Assembly: GCF_019578655.1 (NCBI RefSeq)
Contig: NC_063257.1
Location: 33,780,242-33,844,241, forward strand
Length of the DNA stretch: 64,000 nucleotides
DNA from: Ricinus communis
Taxonomy: Eukaryota; Streptophyta; Magnoliopsida; Malpighiales; Euphorbiaceae
Reading direction: 5' to 3'
Position numbers and translations under genes: made by a program. The notes under the pieces are model-generated. The model had not been told where the DNA came from, did no database searches, and saw only the letters and a list, made by a program, of their open reading frames with translations. Numbering within the stretch: position 1 is the stretch's first letter; every line of letters starts with the position of its first letter. Below are positions 24,207 to 34,530 of the stretch, one piece after another.

Positions 24207-24221
24207 CCAGTGGAGTCGCCA
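24207..24221 (-). promoter_or_regulatory. Element B primer-binding site
   Basis: On the minus strand it reads TGGCGACTCCACTGG immediately after the LTR end. The same motif follows LTRs of many Tat-type elements; I am not certain of the primer tRNA. Confidence 0.6.
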
Positions 24222-24222
24222 C

Positions 24223-24787
24223 TATGAGCATAGCTTATTTTGGGCCGGCCCTAAATGCTTAGTGACCTCGTCACTGTGTCTAGGTATCATTCTTTATAGT
24301 AGGCCCATTTCAAAATGAGTTGTTCAGTTGAGGGTCCTAAGGGATTACGAAAGGCCTTAAGACTAGTTCGAGAAAGAGTCGCCACCTGATGAGATCAGGA
24401 CATGATTCGGGACTGAGGATGACGACTTTGTACCCCTCGCGGAGAGCCTAAGTTTCATCCTCCCTAAAATCAAAGATTCTAAGTTTGAAAAGTTAGGTAT
24501 GAATAGGGAAGGTTTATGAAAGCACCCCTATCCGCCTAGGTGGTGAAGCCTAGCCTCCACTAGAGCAGAAGAGCCTTTGCCTATCTTAATAATATTTTCT
24601 TATCTTAATCTTTACCCTATATTCGCTTTATGCATCGACCTTTTTTTATCTTCTTTAGTATGTGTGGTGGAAAATTAAGAGACTAACCTAAGGAGGAGCT
24701 ACTTGGGTATCTTAACTAGTCCTAGATGGAAAGCACATTGGTGCGTTTGTTAGTCCTAATCGGAGATACTTTGGTACCTTAGATTTT
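24223..24787 (-). repeat. Element B 5' LTR, inner part
   Basis: Aligns with 17464-17958 of the other LTR, with an extra roughly 110-bp stretch (24235-24340) that is also present at 44775-44850. Homology stops in the phrase ccttagatttt and resumes at 32344, after the organellar/viral insertion. Confidence 0.8.
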
Positions 24788-24969
24788 ATATGGTTTATGA
24801 ACAGAAGAAACGTTTTCTACTTCAAGGACAAGTCTAAAGAAATTAATCACTACAGTATAAGTATGAAGAAATTAATCACTTTTAATCTTTAGCTTTTAAT
24901 TATAATAATTTTATTTTATAATTTATATTTTTTAAAATATATATAATCTATATATAGATTATTATATTA

Positions 24970-25041
24970 TGCGTCCAATAGGACTTAAACCTATACCAGA
25001 AGTTTAGAAGACTTTTGTCCCATCCATTAGACATGGACACT
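24970..25041 (-). pseudogene. trnR-UCU: Plastid-derived trnR-UCU copy
   Basis: The minus strand gives a tRNA-like sequence ending GGTTTAAGTCCTATTGGACGC, with anticodon TCT in the context gtcttctaaac. The 3' half and anticodon arm match plastid tRNA-Arg(UCU). The acceptor stem is damaged at the 5' end (gtgtccatgt where gcgtccattg is expected), so it is probably not functional. It indicates DNA from the trnG-trnR-atpA part of the plastome. Confidence 0.8.
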
Positions 25042-26040
25042 TTTCTATTCCATTCCAATTTTTTACTTTTTTCTTTCATATTTTTTGTTTATAAAAATAG
25101 AATACGCAAGATAATTTTAAGAATTATCTATTTTTTAAATGAAAGCAATTCTTTTATTAGCTATTAAAAGTGATTAAATTAAGTGAATTTTTATAGAAAA
25201 TAAGATAGACATAATGGTTCTTCAATGAGATACTACGCATATTAAAATATTTTTTGCTTAGTGCTTAGTTTAGTATTTGTTTTATTATTTTAGAGAAATT
25301 TGATTTGTGCTATACTTTATTGACTTGACTCATTTCATATTATGATTCAAATGTTAAAAATCGGTAGGGTTTATTAATTCTTTTAGTTGAAATATGAAAT
25401 TTCTTTTTATAAAATTTTTTTTGATTGATTTTATTATTTCGATACATGGTAGGATTCATATTTTAAATAATAAGAAATCTAGCAGTTAAAATCCTAAAAG
25501 TAAGAGTAAGAGTTGCCTTTCGACATTAATTAGAATCAACACAAATTAAATACATTAAACTAGCAAGAAATTAAATAAAAAAATTTTAATCAATTCTGAA
25601 TAAAAGAAATTAAAAATATTCATTTATTATATAATGTTTAACATTTTTTCCAATCAAACAAAATGTTTGTATTGCAACAAATCTAAAAAAACCCATCATT
25701 TGAATAAAGAGAAAACCAAATCTATGAAACATGAATAAATAGATCAACAGAAAAGATCCAATTACCTCAAATCGGATTATATTTATTTGATACACTATTG
25801 TCAATATAAATTGAATAAATTGAGAAAAAAATACATAATGTTGAAAACAAAAGAATGAATTGCATTCAATTTAAAATTTAACAATTAAAAATAAAAAATA
25901 AAAAAATAGGTACGAATATAGTATGAATAGAACAAGAGAAGGGAGGGGGTGTAATAGAGAAGAGGTTATAATATAAATATATATATATATATATACACAC
26001 GAATTACCCACATCTTACATTTTACTAAGTAAATTATGTT
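25042..26040. other. AT-rich, plastid-like spacer
   Basis: No gene found. Composition and A/T tracts resemble plastid intergenic DNA. A TA/CA simple repeat lies at 25975-26000. The source cannot be placed by eye. Confidence 0.35.
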
Positions 26041-26044
26041 TGAT

Positions 26045-26750
26045 TAAGGCGAAGTCCCGTAAAAAGCCCCGCCTTGCTCTTCTATTCTAGTTCATGCTTA
26101 AAGTGAATATCATGCTTTCTCCTTACTTATTTCATGGTACAATCCTCTTCTCGCTGAGCCCCTTTCTCTTCGATCCATAGAGAGAAAATGTAGGAGTGAT
26201 GCCAACAGTTCATCACAGAAGAAAGGACTCATTGAGCTAGGATCGCTAACTAATACTAATCGGATACTAATAGAATAGAAAAGAACTGTCTCTTTTGTAT
26301 ACTTTCCCTGGTTCTATTGCTACCGCGTGCTTTACACAATCGATCAGATCATATAGATATCCCAACATAGGTCATCGAAAGGATCTCAGAGACCCACCAT
26401 AGCACGAAAGCCAAGATCATTCGAAAAATGGATTCCTATTCGAAGAATGCATAATCGCATAGATAAGCTCATACTAACCTGTCAATTTAGGATCCAATTT
26501 GGGATTTTCCTTTGGAGGTGCCAGGAATGAATCAGAATATAATAATATCAATTCGTACATATATAGAAGAAAAGGTTTTTTTTATTGATTTCAAACACTG
26601 TACCTATGGGATAGGGATAGCGAAAGAGAAAAAACCGAAGATTTTACATAGTACTTTTGATCAAAAAATCAATCTTACCCTTTAATGAGAAAATGGGTCA
26701 TATTCTAGAGGATCAAACCTATAGGACTTAAGGAATTATGGAAGGGAATA
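26045..26750. other. Plastid inverted-repeat-like segment
   Basis: Contains long phrases I recognise from angiosperm plastome inverted-repeat intergenic sequence, such as ggtcatcgaaaggatctcag, gattcctattcgaagaatgc and ctgtacctatgggatagg, with several substitutions. The most likely source is the ycf15/trnL-CAA neighbourhood, but the exact position needs an alignment. Confidence 0.55.
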
Positions 26751-27190
26751 AAAAAATAAAAAAAAAAAAGAGTGAAAAATAATAATAATATAAATAATAT
26801 AAATAAATAAATATAAATGAAGTAGAAGAGCCTAGATTCCAAATGAATAAATTCAAACTTAAAAAGAAATCTTTATATATATTATTATTATATATTTTAT
26901 ATTTTATTATATTATTATTATTATATATTTTATTATAATATATAATATTTATTTATTATAATTATTATATAATATTTATTATAATATTATATAAATTCTA
27001 ATTTTATATATTAGAATTATATATATATATATATATATTAGATATTAGAATTATATTCTTATTGAATAAAAATTTAATAAATTTAATATTATATTAATAT
27101 ATTAAAATATAAAATAAAATATTATTATACTAATTATATTAAAATATTAAAATAGATTTATAGATCTATTTTTATTTGTTTACTTACTTT
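26751..27190. repeat. Extremely AT-rich low-complexity tract
   Basis: Almost only A and T, with runs of aaaaaaaaaaaag (26757-26770), repeated ataatatt/tattatta words and an (AT)n run at 27018-27038. It could come from a plastid spacer or have expanded after insertion. Confidence 0.6.
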
Positions 27191-27435
27191 TTTCTATAGA
27201 TCTATCTTATCCACGTAGTAACTCATAGCTTTACCTATTCTCTTGATATAGATTCTCAATTCTTAATTTCTGTGGTACAAAAAATACTAGAAAAATTGGA
27301 AAGAAATAAAAATATCCATATATATCTATGATATATGAATGGGATCACATCAAACCAAACCCTTATTTTCTTTTTGTTTCTTTACTTAAGCGATAGGGGG
27401 AAAAAATTTTCAAACCTTTGTTATTTTAGTTAGAG

Positions 27436-27815
27436 TTAAGTCTAACGAGAATAATATTCTACCACTAGCAATTCATTTATTTTCAAGCCGATCCATTTAT
27501 TATCTATTATTTGATTGACCAATCCTTTATATTAAAATGGGTCAAGAGTCAAATGTTTTGGCAATTCCTCCTAGAAAAATGACTCAAGATAATTTTGAAT
27601 CATAGCTTTGGACTTCTGTTCATCTCTTGCTGTAATAATTTCACGGGATTTGTAGTGATAACTTAGTATATCTACTATACGACCATTAACTAAAATATGT
27701 CTATGATTGACTAATTGGCGAGCTCGAGGAATAGTTGACGCCAATACCTAATCGAAAAAGGATGTCATCCAAATGCATTTCAAGTAATTGTAGTAAAACC
27801 TAACTTGTTGACCAA
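27436..27815 (-). pseudogene. rps4: Plastid-derived rps4, C-terminal fragment
   Basis: The minus strand encodes the C-terminal half of plastid ribosomal protein S4: [19 protein letters not shown], then after a frameshift [20 protein letters not shown] sequence, then [37 protein letters not shown], and the terminal LLVVEYYSR followed by a stop where Gln is expected, then T and the normal TAA (27438-27436). It is broken by a frameshift and at least two premature stops. The N-terminal half is absent; the fragment starts at about STGQ. Confidence 0.85.
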
Positions 27816-28033
27816 ATGAATAGTCTAAGTACACACTCCCATAATCCATTTTTCTCTTAGGAGAATTCACTTCAACTATTCATGTATAAAAGAATAATTG
27901 GAGTTGAAGGGAAATATCCAAATACTTGTCTTATTCTTTTCAATAATCCATATTTGTAGCAATGAAACACTTTTCTTCCTCCCCCAAGCGACCAATGGTT
28001 GATTACAAATATTTATAATCTATATTTTCTATA
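27816..28033 (-). other. Spacer downstream of petB
   Basis: Lies between the rps4 and petB fragments and probably derives from the petB-petD spacer, because it directly follows the petB stop codon in the right orientation. The switch from rps4 to this spacer is at about 27815. Confidence 0.4.
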
Positions 28034-28232
28034 CTATAAAGGGCCTGAAATACCCTGCTTACGTATCATTAGAAAGTGCATTAACATAAATACAACAGTA
28101 AGAAGAGGTAATATGAAAGTGTGCAAACTATAAAAATGAGTCAAAGTGGATTGTTTTACACTAGCACTTCCACATAATAACTCTACCAAAGGTGATCCTA
28201 TTATAGGAATAGCTTCTGGCATGCTTGTTACA
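28034..28232 (-). pseudogene. petB: Plastid-derived petB (cytochrome b6), C-terminal fragment
   Basis: The minus strand reads [20 protein letters not shown], then [38 protein letters not shown] and stop, matching the end of cytochrome b6 of the photosynthetic b6f complex. Substitutions include R to C (LLRGS to LLCGS) and P to L (HFPMIRK to HFLMIRK). The open frame continues upstream to 28447 only by chance: beyond 28232 the sequence is unrelated to petB and becomes pararetroviral. Confidence 0.9.
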
Positions 28233-28392
28233 TTGTGCAGGGTGTGGGTAAGCTTTGTGTTGGAACAGGTTCTTTGTAAAGGGCATAGATGATAAAGGAA
28301 GTTGATATTCTGGTGAATGTGAGCTTTACTTTTCCATATGGAAACTGGATTATGTTTCTGGGGTTTGTGTTTGGCTCCGTCTGCTGTGGAGA

Positions 28393-28700
28393 CCCTTTCT
28401 TTAACCTCTTTAAAGCTCATTACAAACCGAACAAAATAGAAAGACAATTCCCCCTCTTGCTTCTATTTTGTGCAAACTTCTTCCTCCCTTGGGTATGTGT
28501 GTGGTATTTCCATTTCAATCAAGCAGTAGATGGAGAAATCGTTCTTATCTGCAGATTCAAAGTAAAGTGGTGGGGGACAAATCCAACCATCAAGAAAAAC
28601 TATCTACAAAGATGATCCAAAATTTCCTTACGAAGAACAGCTTCTTGCCAGCACCTAAAGAACAAACTACCTTCTAAGTCTTTTATACTTCTAGAACTGG
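28393..28700 (+). pseudogene. Pararetrovirus ORF2, C-terminal fragment (old copy)
   Basis: Encodes [37 protein letters not shown] and CRFKVKWWG, then, after a frame change, NFLTKNSFLPAPKEQTTF. It is homologous to ORF2 at 54840-55105 of the main copy. The function of this ORF is unknown in the virus group. Frame changes show it is inactive. Confidence 0.8.
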
Positions 28701-29275
28701 CGGCGGCTCAAACTGAAGAAGATTTCCTATAACTAATCAAACAGTTGTCAGAAACTACCTCCTTTAAAGGAAAGTTTAGAGCCTCATCATCCTCTTTAAG
28801 CACCAACTCTACAGCCATTGACTTAGATGGTGACTCGAATGAAGATGATTGTTTTGGGATATTCAAGCCCATAAAATAAAATGTTAAAAAGCCTTGTAAA
28901 GCCCTTGGGCTGAAAACTAGGAATGGCGGCCCACGGTAACTTTGTGTAACGGGCCAAAAAACCCATATAAAAAAATCCTTCACCCTTCTAAAACATAACC
29001 TAGTTTCCAGATAGGAAAGTAAAGCTCACATTCAATAGAATATCAACTTCCTCTAGATTATCTGATGAAACTTCTTCCACTTCAACCATAGATATAGGGA
29101 GGATTTCAAACATACCCTCTTTCATCTATGCCTTTTACAAAGAAATTGTTTCAACACGAAGCTTGCCAAGATTTTCAATATCAGATTTGTCAAGCCTAAA
29201 CACCACATTACAAAATGTTGATCACCAAAGCAATGTCCTAGGACCTGTTTACAATGAAAGCCAACCAAAGAAAAC

Positions 29276-31160
29276 TTACAATACTTTAAAGCTCCTGAAG
29301 TTTTTTAGAAAACTTACAATACTTTGAAGTATGGCCTTTCTTGCCACACTTGTAACAAGTAATTTTGCTAAAATCATTTTTAGGCTTCTGTTTTGAATAT
29401 TTTGAAGAAGATGGCCTTTTGTAAAAACTTTCTTTGTTCTTGGCACCTTCTTGCTTTTGTGAAAACATTTTTTCTTATAAGATTTTGAAAAATCTTCCTT
29501 ACATTTTCCTTTGCAGGCAGGGGAAGGCTCTATTTGATTATACTCAAATTGGTTACAAAAACTACCTTAGTCTTGCTTAGTTTTCTTTATTTCCCATTTG
29601 AGTTGTCTTTAAAGCTTAAGATCATGGCAAATTTTTACTCCTTCCTTCTGAGTAAGGCTAACTAATTCACTGTAAATATAGAGATCATAAGGGATTTGGC
29701 CACTATGGGCTTCTCTGATAACGTTTCTAATTCTCTCACCTAGTATTTTAGATAAACTAGCTAAGAATTTCTCTTTCCAGAATGGCTGGTTTGAGTCTTC
29801 CCTAAGCATTACTCTGGTCAGAAAAGTGTTTTTGTAGGCTTGGAAATTGCTAAGTTTTTTTACAGGTCAGATTGCTGAGAAGTTCAGTATTCTTATCTTT
29901 GAGGTAAGATAGATCTCCTATGAAGTGGATGGAAATCGTAAGGATTAGGATTGACACAGCATCCTCAATTGGATTTCCTAATTCATTTAGGATAAGGGTT
30001 CCTTCTATTGTGGTTTGGATAGTACCTAGGATTTGTAGTTGTTGTGTTTGAGTGAGATGATAATCCCACCATCCTTTAAGCTGGCCTGAAAAACCGGCTA
30101 TAAGGAGTTCAACTATGGCTCTACCAGAGGTACCGCTTTGGGTTTTATAGGCATTTGCTGCCATTTGTCATCTGTTGTAAGAGATCAAGAATGCTATACT
30201 CAGACATTCTATCTATATTCCATTTATAGACAAAAGAGGCATTGAATCTAGACTGGGTAAGGACATTATTCATGTTTTCTATGCTTAAGTCAAGGGCAGT
30301 AGTCCTAGGAGTATGCCAAGTCAATCTAGGGGCTTGCCATCCCAATCTATTGATTTGGGAGGGTTCTTTAATAACACTCTCTGGTCTTGAATCATTAGAT
30401 TCACTGCTTTGGGCTTGCTCTATAGCACTAATATTCCTACTGGATTGAGGAGTATCCAGTACTACGTTCTTTAAAGACTCGGAAGTGGCTAACTTTCTAA
30501 GCTGTTCTCTGACTGCTCTAGCAAACTCAATTTGCTTTTGAAATTGGTCTTGACTAGGCTTTGAAATATGATAGGGTTTGAAGACATGATTTTTAAGTTT
30601 CTCTGTTTGACTCTTTTCCTCTGGATGACTAGTATTGGAGACTACAAAGGTCAAGACTGTAGTAGGTCTTTGAATTTGGCTTTCTATCCTAACCAGTTGT
30701 TTTCCTATCGTGTTAAGACATGTATTTGAAAAATTATTATGTTCAACAATATTTTTGATATTCTTTTCAAAATCCTCGCCTACTAGCTTGTAAGGTGTGG
30801 CTTGAATTTCCTTTTCTCCATAAGGAATAGTTATCTTCCTAAGATAAGGATGTTCAGACTGGATGGTTTGGTTTTCTCCGACCTTCCATTCTGGGGCTTT
30901 ATTCCTAATGGTAATAGGACTAATAACCTTATCTTTGAAAGGGTATGAAATACCATTTTCTTTGCAATAAATTTCAAACCAATCAAAAAAATGAGATTTG
31001 GACTTTATTTTGTAAACAAAATTCATAGTATCTTTCTTGGATACTATCTTTTTCTTTTAATTTTTTTTTAAAAAATCAGAGTTTTTTAGAATGGTTTTTC
31101 TTTGAGTAGAAATCTTCATGTAAAAGCTTTTTATTAATTTGAAACTCTTTTGAAATCATT
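29276..31160 (-). pseudogene. Pararetrovirus ORF1 coat/zinc-finger region (old copy)
   Basis: In minus-strand order: a block at 31160-31030 matching the region around KKLLHEDFYSKK, then 31026-30145 (293 codons) with FDWFEIYCKENGISYPFKDK, RNKAPEWKVGENQTIQ, TPYKLVGEDFEKN and GWQAPRLTWHTPRTTALDLS. Next come 30164-29850 (QLKGWWDYHLTQTQQLQIL) and 29809-29609 (MLREDSNQPFWKEKFLASLS). A CCHC knuckle CYKCGKKGHTSKYC lies near 29300-29360. It aligns with the coat protein region at 49500-51330. Reading is split by several frame changes. Confidence 0.85.
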
Positions 31161-31530
31161 AGATTTGCCAAGCCCATTCAACATCATATTTGCCAAGCCC
31201 AAACACCACATTACAAAATGTTGATTACCAAAGCAATATCCCAAGACCTGTTTATAACGAAAGCTAACCAAAGAAAGAAGATGACATGAAATCCATCTCT
31301 GCCCCATCTTCACCATCACTGTCAGCAATAACTCAAAATCTAGAAGCAGAATTCAATATGATTTCAAAAGAGTCTCAAATCAATAAAAAGCTTTTACATG
31401 AAGATTTCTACTCAAAGAAAAACTATTCCAAAAAACTCTGGTTTTTTAAAAAAAATTTAAAAGAAAATGGTACTTCATACCCTTTCAAAGATAAGATCAT
31501 TAGTCCTATTACCATATATATATAGCTTTA

Positions 31531-32013
31531 CAAAGATCTCAGTCAGAGTAGGCATATGCCAAATGTGAATACCCCTTAAAGCTATATGAAGAACACCAAG
31601 TAGAGAGACCCTATCTTGAGTGAAATAAATACCGCAGCTTTGATCTTTTTCAATAAAATCATCACGCAATAAATCCACAAAGCCTAGAGTGATGTCTATT
31701 TCCCCTTCAAGTTTACCTACTGTGGTACCAGCGTGAATATGATCTCCACCAGACATACGTAACACCTTAGCTAGTACACGAAATGAATACCATGATTCTT
31801 ATATCTATCAATAACTGAATGCATTGTGTGGTGAATGTGAAGAAGTAAACCATTACCTCAGCAATAATGAACCAAGGTAGTATTTGTAGTGAATCCCCCT
31901 GTTAAGTAGTCATGCATTATGATGGCAAATATACCTCCAGTATCTGGAAAATATAGCCCTTTTAACCATTTCTTCGCATGTACCTATAGTATCATTGAAA
32001 TAATGTCCTTTGT
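31531..32013 (-). pseudogene. rbcL: Plastid-derived rbcL, internal fragment
   Basis: The minus strand encodes part of the Rubisco large subunit: [53 protein letters not shown], then after a frameshift [60 protein letters not shown] and [12 protein letters not shown]. The fragment stops after TEIF. One in-frame stop (YC*GNG) and a frameshift before LRMSGG make it non-functional. Its 5' side is joined directly to psbA. Confidence 0.9.
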
Positions 32014-32183
32014 CAGAGGGGCAACAATGAAAGTGATAATAAATACAAAAGCTGAGGTCAAAAAGTTAGGATCATGAAAACACCAAACCATATAATGTAA
32101 AGACAGTTTTTAGTGCTGGTTATCCAGTTAGAGAAACGACCACATAGGCTTTCGCTTTTGCGTCTCTCGAAAATTGCAGTCAT
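32014..32183 (-). pseudogene. psbA: Plastid-derived psbA, N-terminal fragment
   Basis: The minus strand starts at the psbA ATG (32183-32181) and reads [38 protein letters not shown], then with a stop [12 protein letters not shown] in a shifted frame, matching the N-terminus of the photosystem II D1 protein up to about residue 58. At about 32014 it passes without spacer into the middle of rbcL. psbA and rbcL are not adjacent in land-plant plastomes, so this is a rejoined junction. Confidence 0.88.
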
Positions 32184-32330
32184 GGTAAAATCTTGGTTTA
32201 TTTAATCATCAAGGACTCCCAAGCACATAAATTCTCTATAAAAGAAAATAAGTCGAAATAGATAATTTAGGGCTTGTTATTCAACAGTATAACATGACTT
32301 ATAGACCCGTCTCAACAAATATCAACATTG
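32184..32330 (-). promoter_or_regulatory. Remnant of the plastid psbA promoter and 5' UTR
   Basis: Upstream of the psbA ATG on the minus strand the sequence keeps the typical leader phrase cttgggagtccttgatgatt, a -10 box TATACT (32291-32286) and a -35-like TTGAGA (32315-32310), where TTGACA is usual. It is a plastid-type promoter now in nuclear DNA and presumably inactive. Confidence 0.75.
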
Positions 32331-32343
32331 ATGGATATATTAT

Positions 32344-33900
32344 TGAAAGGTGACCAAACTAGAAACGAATTTTATTACCTAAGTCTAAGTGTCAGATTTA
32401 TTTTATCTTAGCATTTGAGGTGAACACATAATATAGTGCAGGGAGCTTACATTGGTAAGCTCGATTTATTTTAGAGTTGACATATGAGGTGATCACATAA
32501 ATGCTATATTGATTTTAATTCTTTAAACACGTGAGATGAGGAACCTAGAAAGCAATAAGATAAGCATATAAAGAAGGGACTAAAGAGATCGGGATGCTTA
32601 GGGAAAAACTATTACAAGCTTAGGACCTCAAAATAGATGAATATAAAGGGCAATAAATAATAAATAGAGGATGTAATTATAGGAAAATTAAATGGCAGAA
32701 AGTAAAATAGAATAAGTAAGTAATTGATTAAAGTTTAGTAGAAATTAGTTAAAACAAGGTCTGGCAGATTGAACAACCGCTCAGTGAAACTGAGCTAGCA
32801 CAAGGTCAGTTTGACCTAGCATGAGGTGAGCCTCTAGAAATCCTAAAACAGTAAAATGATAGCCCAATTAGCAAAAATGATAAAATAAGGACTATTAAGG
32901 CTGAACCCACGGCGGGTATAGGTTAAACTCGTGCGTGTTTAGACTTTTAGAAGTCAAAAATCACGAAAACAACGGGAAAAAATTGAAAATGATAATGCAC
33001 ATGGCAATTAAGATCGAACCCGTATGGGTATAGGCTAAACTAGCATGAGTTCAAGCTTCAAAAAGCCTAAAAGTGCTAAAATGACTACGTTTTATACTAA
33101 TGATTTAAATTCGAAGGGTTAGGGTGAAATCGCGGGAGTATAAAGTTGAACGCGTACGTGTTCAACTTACAGAGGGGAAAATAAATGGGTTTTGCACCCG
33201 AAATAATAAAAATAAAAGGAATGGAATAGAATATGATGAAGTACAAAATTAAAACACACAAAATATGCACCGAAGATCCATAAAATTAGATTTGACCCTT
33301 AAGTAATGGATTTGAATGTAAAATCAAAAGAGATGCTTTAAAATAAAACAAAATGAGTGTAAAAGCTCTAAAAACACTTCCTAATTTCTATTTGGGATTG
33401 AAGGGAGTTAGGTTCTTTCTTATAGTTTTTGTGTATGGAGAAAAATGAGTGTAGAGAGAAAATGGGGGTAGGATTTTTGTGTGTATGTGAGTATGTGGGG
33501 GTTTGGAGATGAATTTATATGGGTTTTTCGGTTTAAAATAAAGTGTTAGGATGTATTTTTTAGGGATAAAGATTGGAGGGCTACGATGGTGCCACATCAT
33601 TTAATGAATTTTTATCTTAAAATGTCATGTCATAAAGCTGGAGAGGCTCTACCCTAGTTTGAATTTGCACTGGCTTAGGCTGAGCGTGAACAAGTTCAAC
33701 TTGAACGTGCACGAGCTCAGCCTGAACGTGGGCGAGGTCAATTTGTCAACTTTGCTAAAATGTGGGCTTTTTTTTTAGATTTAGGGGCTTTAAGGTCGAT
33801 CATCGGGGCTATTTATATGAGTTTAACACATGTTATTTATTCAAAAGCATTCCACCAACTAAAATGTCTCATCATCGGTTGAAAAATTTTAGTGTTAACA
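32344..33900 (-). repeat. Element B 5' LTR, outer part
   Basis: Aligns with 17975-19532 block by block (gaaaggtgacc, ggtctggcagattga, gaggctctaccctag). On the minus strand it starts TGTTAACACTAAAAT at 33900. The copies differ by scattered substitutions and small indels. Confidence 0.85.
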
Positions 33901-33905
33901 TAAGC
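33901..33905 (+). repeat. Target-site duplication of element B, right
   Basis: taagc, partner of caagc at 17459-17463. Confidence 0.75.
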
Positions 33906-34095
33906 ACATTTTACCAAAGTTCTTTTCCACACATGAGCTTCAGAAATAAGGAGTTTTAGATGTTCATCAAAATTAATGTATTGATAATTTGACAAATTTG
34001 TTTACAAAAGCATTCCCTACAATAATATTTGAGAAGTTGGTGAACAAAATAGGCATGCGCCAACTAAGAGATTTTTGTTGGAAGTCATGTTTTTA
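33906..34095 (+). pseudogene. Element D: copia RNase H C-terminus, right part
   Basis: Continues the copia frame after element B: HILPKFFSTHELQK, DNLTNLFTKAFPT, FEKLVNKIGMRQLRDF, the usual C-terminal end of copia pol, with stops between. A purine-rich tgagggggaga follows at about 34095-34106. Confidence 0.8.
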
Positions 34096-34313
34096 TGAGG
34101 GGGAGATTTTATACACTGTACTCTGTTCTTTTTTAGTTTAGATTTTGTCCCATTAGATTTTCCTAACAAGATTTTTAATGAGGCATTGTTATGCCGTAAG
34201 TTTATACATGAATAATATACTCTTTTTTCTTTTATCAAGATTTTTTTTCATATAATTTTTCTTAATAAGATTTTAACGATGAATATTCATTGTAATAGAC
34301 ATCCAAAATGGAG

Positions 34314-34530
34314 TGTTATGATAATAATAAAATATTTAAATAATATTGGATTTCTATTATTATCTCTATGTATAGATTTTCTTAGTAAATATAACTTTAT
34401 TTTGTAATTCTTTACACCTATAAATATTTTTTACAATTAATGGAATAATACATAGATTTCTTTTACTCTCCTTTCTTTTCTTTTATTGTTGTTTATTTTA
34501 TAATAGTTTTCACCCTTATTTTTCTTATTG
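34314..34530 (+). repeat. Element D probable 3' LTR (end approximate)
   Basis: Begins TGTTATGATAATAATAAAAT after ccaaaatggag (a likely polypurine tract) and contains a possible TATA box, tataaata at about 34421. The right end is uncertain. No 5' partner exists in the window because the element is truncated at 16143. 34531-34686 is AT-rich with nothing recognised. Confidence 0.5.

Larger units (their letters stand above)
28233..31513. mobile_element. Old, scrambled endogenous pararetrovirus copy between plastid fragments
   Basis: Five blocks homologous to the better-preserved copies after 48044, in mixed orientation: 28250-28392 minus (C-terminal side of the movement-protein region), 28393-28995 plus (end of ORF2 and following non-coding tail), 29005-29275 plus (movement-protein region), 29276-31160 minus (zinc finger and coat region of ORF1), 31165-31513 plus (region before coat). 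Left neighbour is petB, right neighbour rbcL. It is clearly more diverged than the cluster at 48-64 kb, so it is an older integration or a different viral lineage. Confidence 0.85.
24788..32343. other. Composite insertion of plastid and pararetroviral DNA in LTR B
   Basis: The intact LTR reads agatttt, then a 14-bp stretch starting cttatcttgac, then tgaaaggtgacc. Here agatttt ends at 24787 and tgaaaggtgacc starts at 32344, so about 14 bp of target were lost and 7.56 kb gained. The insert contains pieces of at least six plastid loci and a scrambled pararetrovirus copy. The target deletion with no duplication fits non-homologous end joining of several fragments rather than transposition. Confidence 0.8.
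17464..33900 (-). mobile_element. Element B: large-LTR, gag-only retrotransposon
   Basis: Minus-strand element inserted in the RNase H of copia element D. From right to left: LTR (33900-24223, itself interrupted), primer site, leader, gag with zinc knuckle, a long 3' region with a minisatellite, polypurine tract, and LTR (19532-17464). Both LTRs are about 2.07-2.13 kb once the insertion is subtracted. No protease, RT, RNase H or integrase is visible between gag and the polypurine tract. That fits a terminal-repeat retrotransposon with Gag only (TR-GAG type) related to Tat, but a deletion of pol from a full element is an alternative. Confidence 0.75.

Noticed and set aside
24970..25041. Functional nuclear tRNA-Arg gene
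   Set aside because: The match is to the plastid tRNA, the acceptor stem is damaged, and plastid DNA surrounds it.
28233..28447. Extension of the petB frame upstream to 28447
   Set aside because: Beyond 28232 the sequence is pararetroviral and in the opposite sense; the open frame is accidental.
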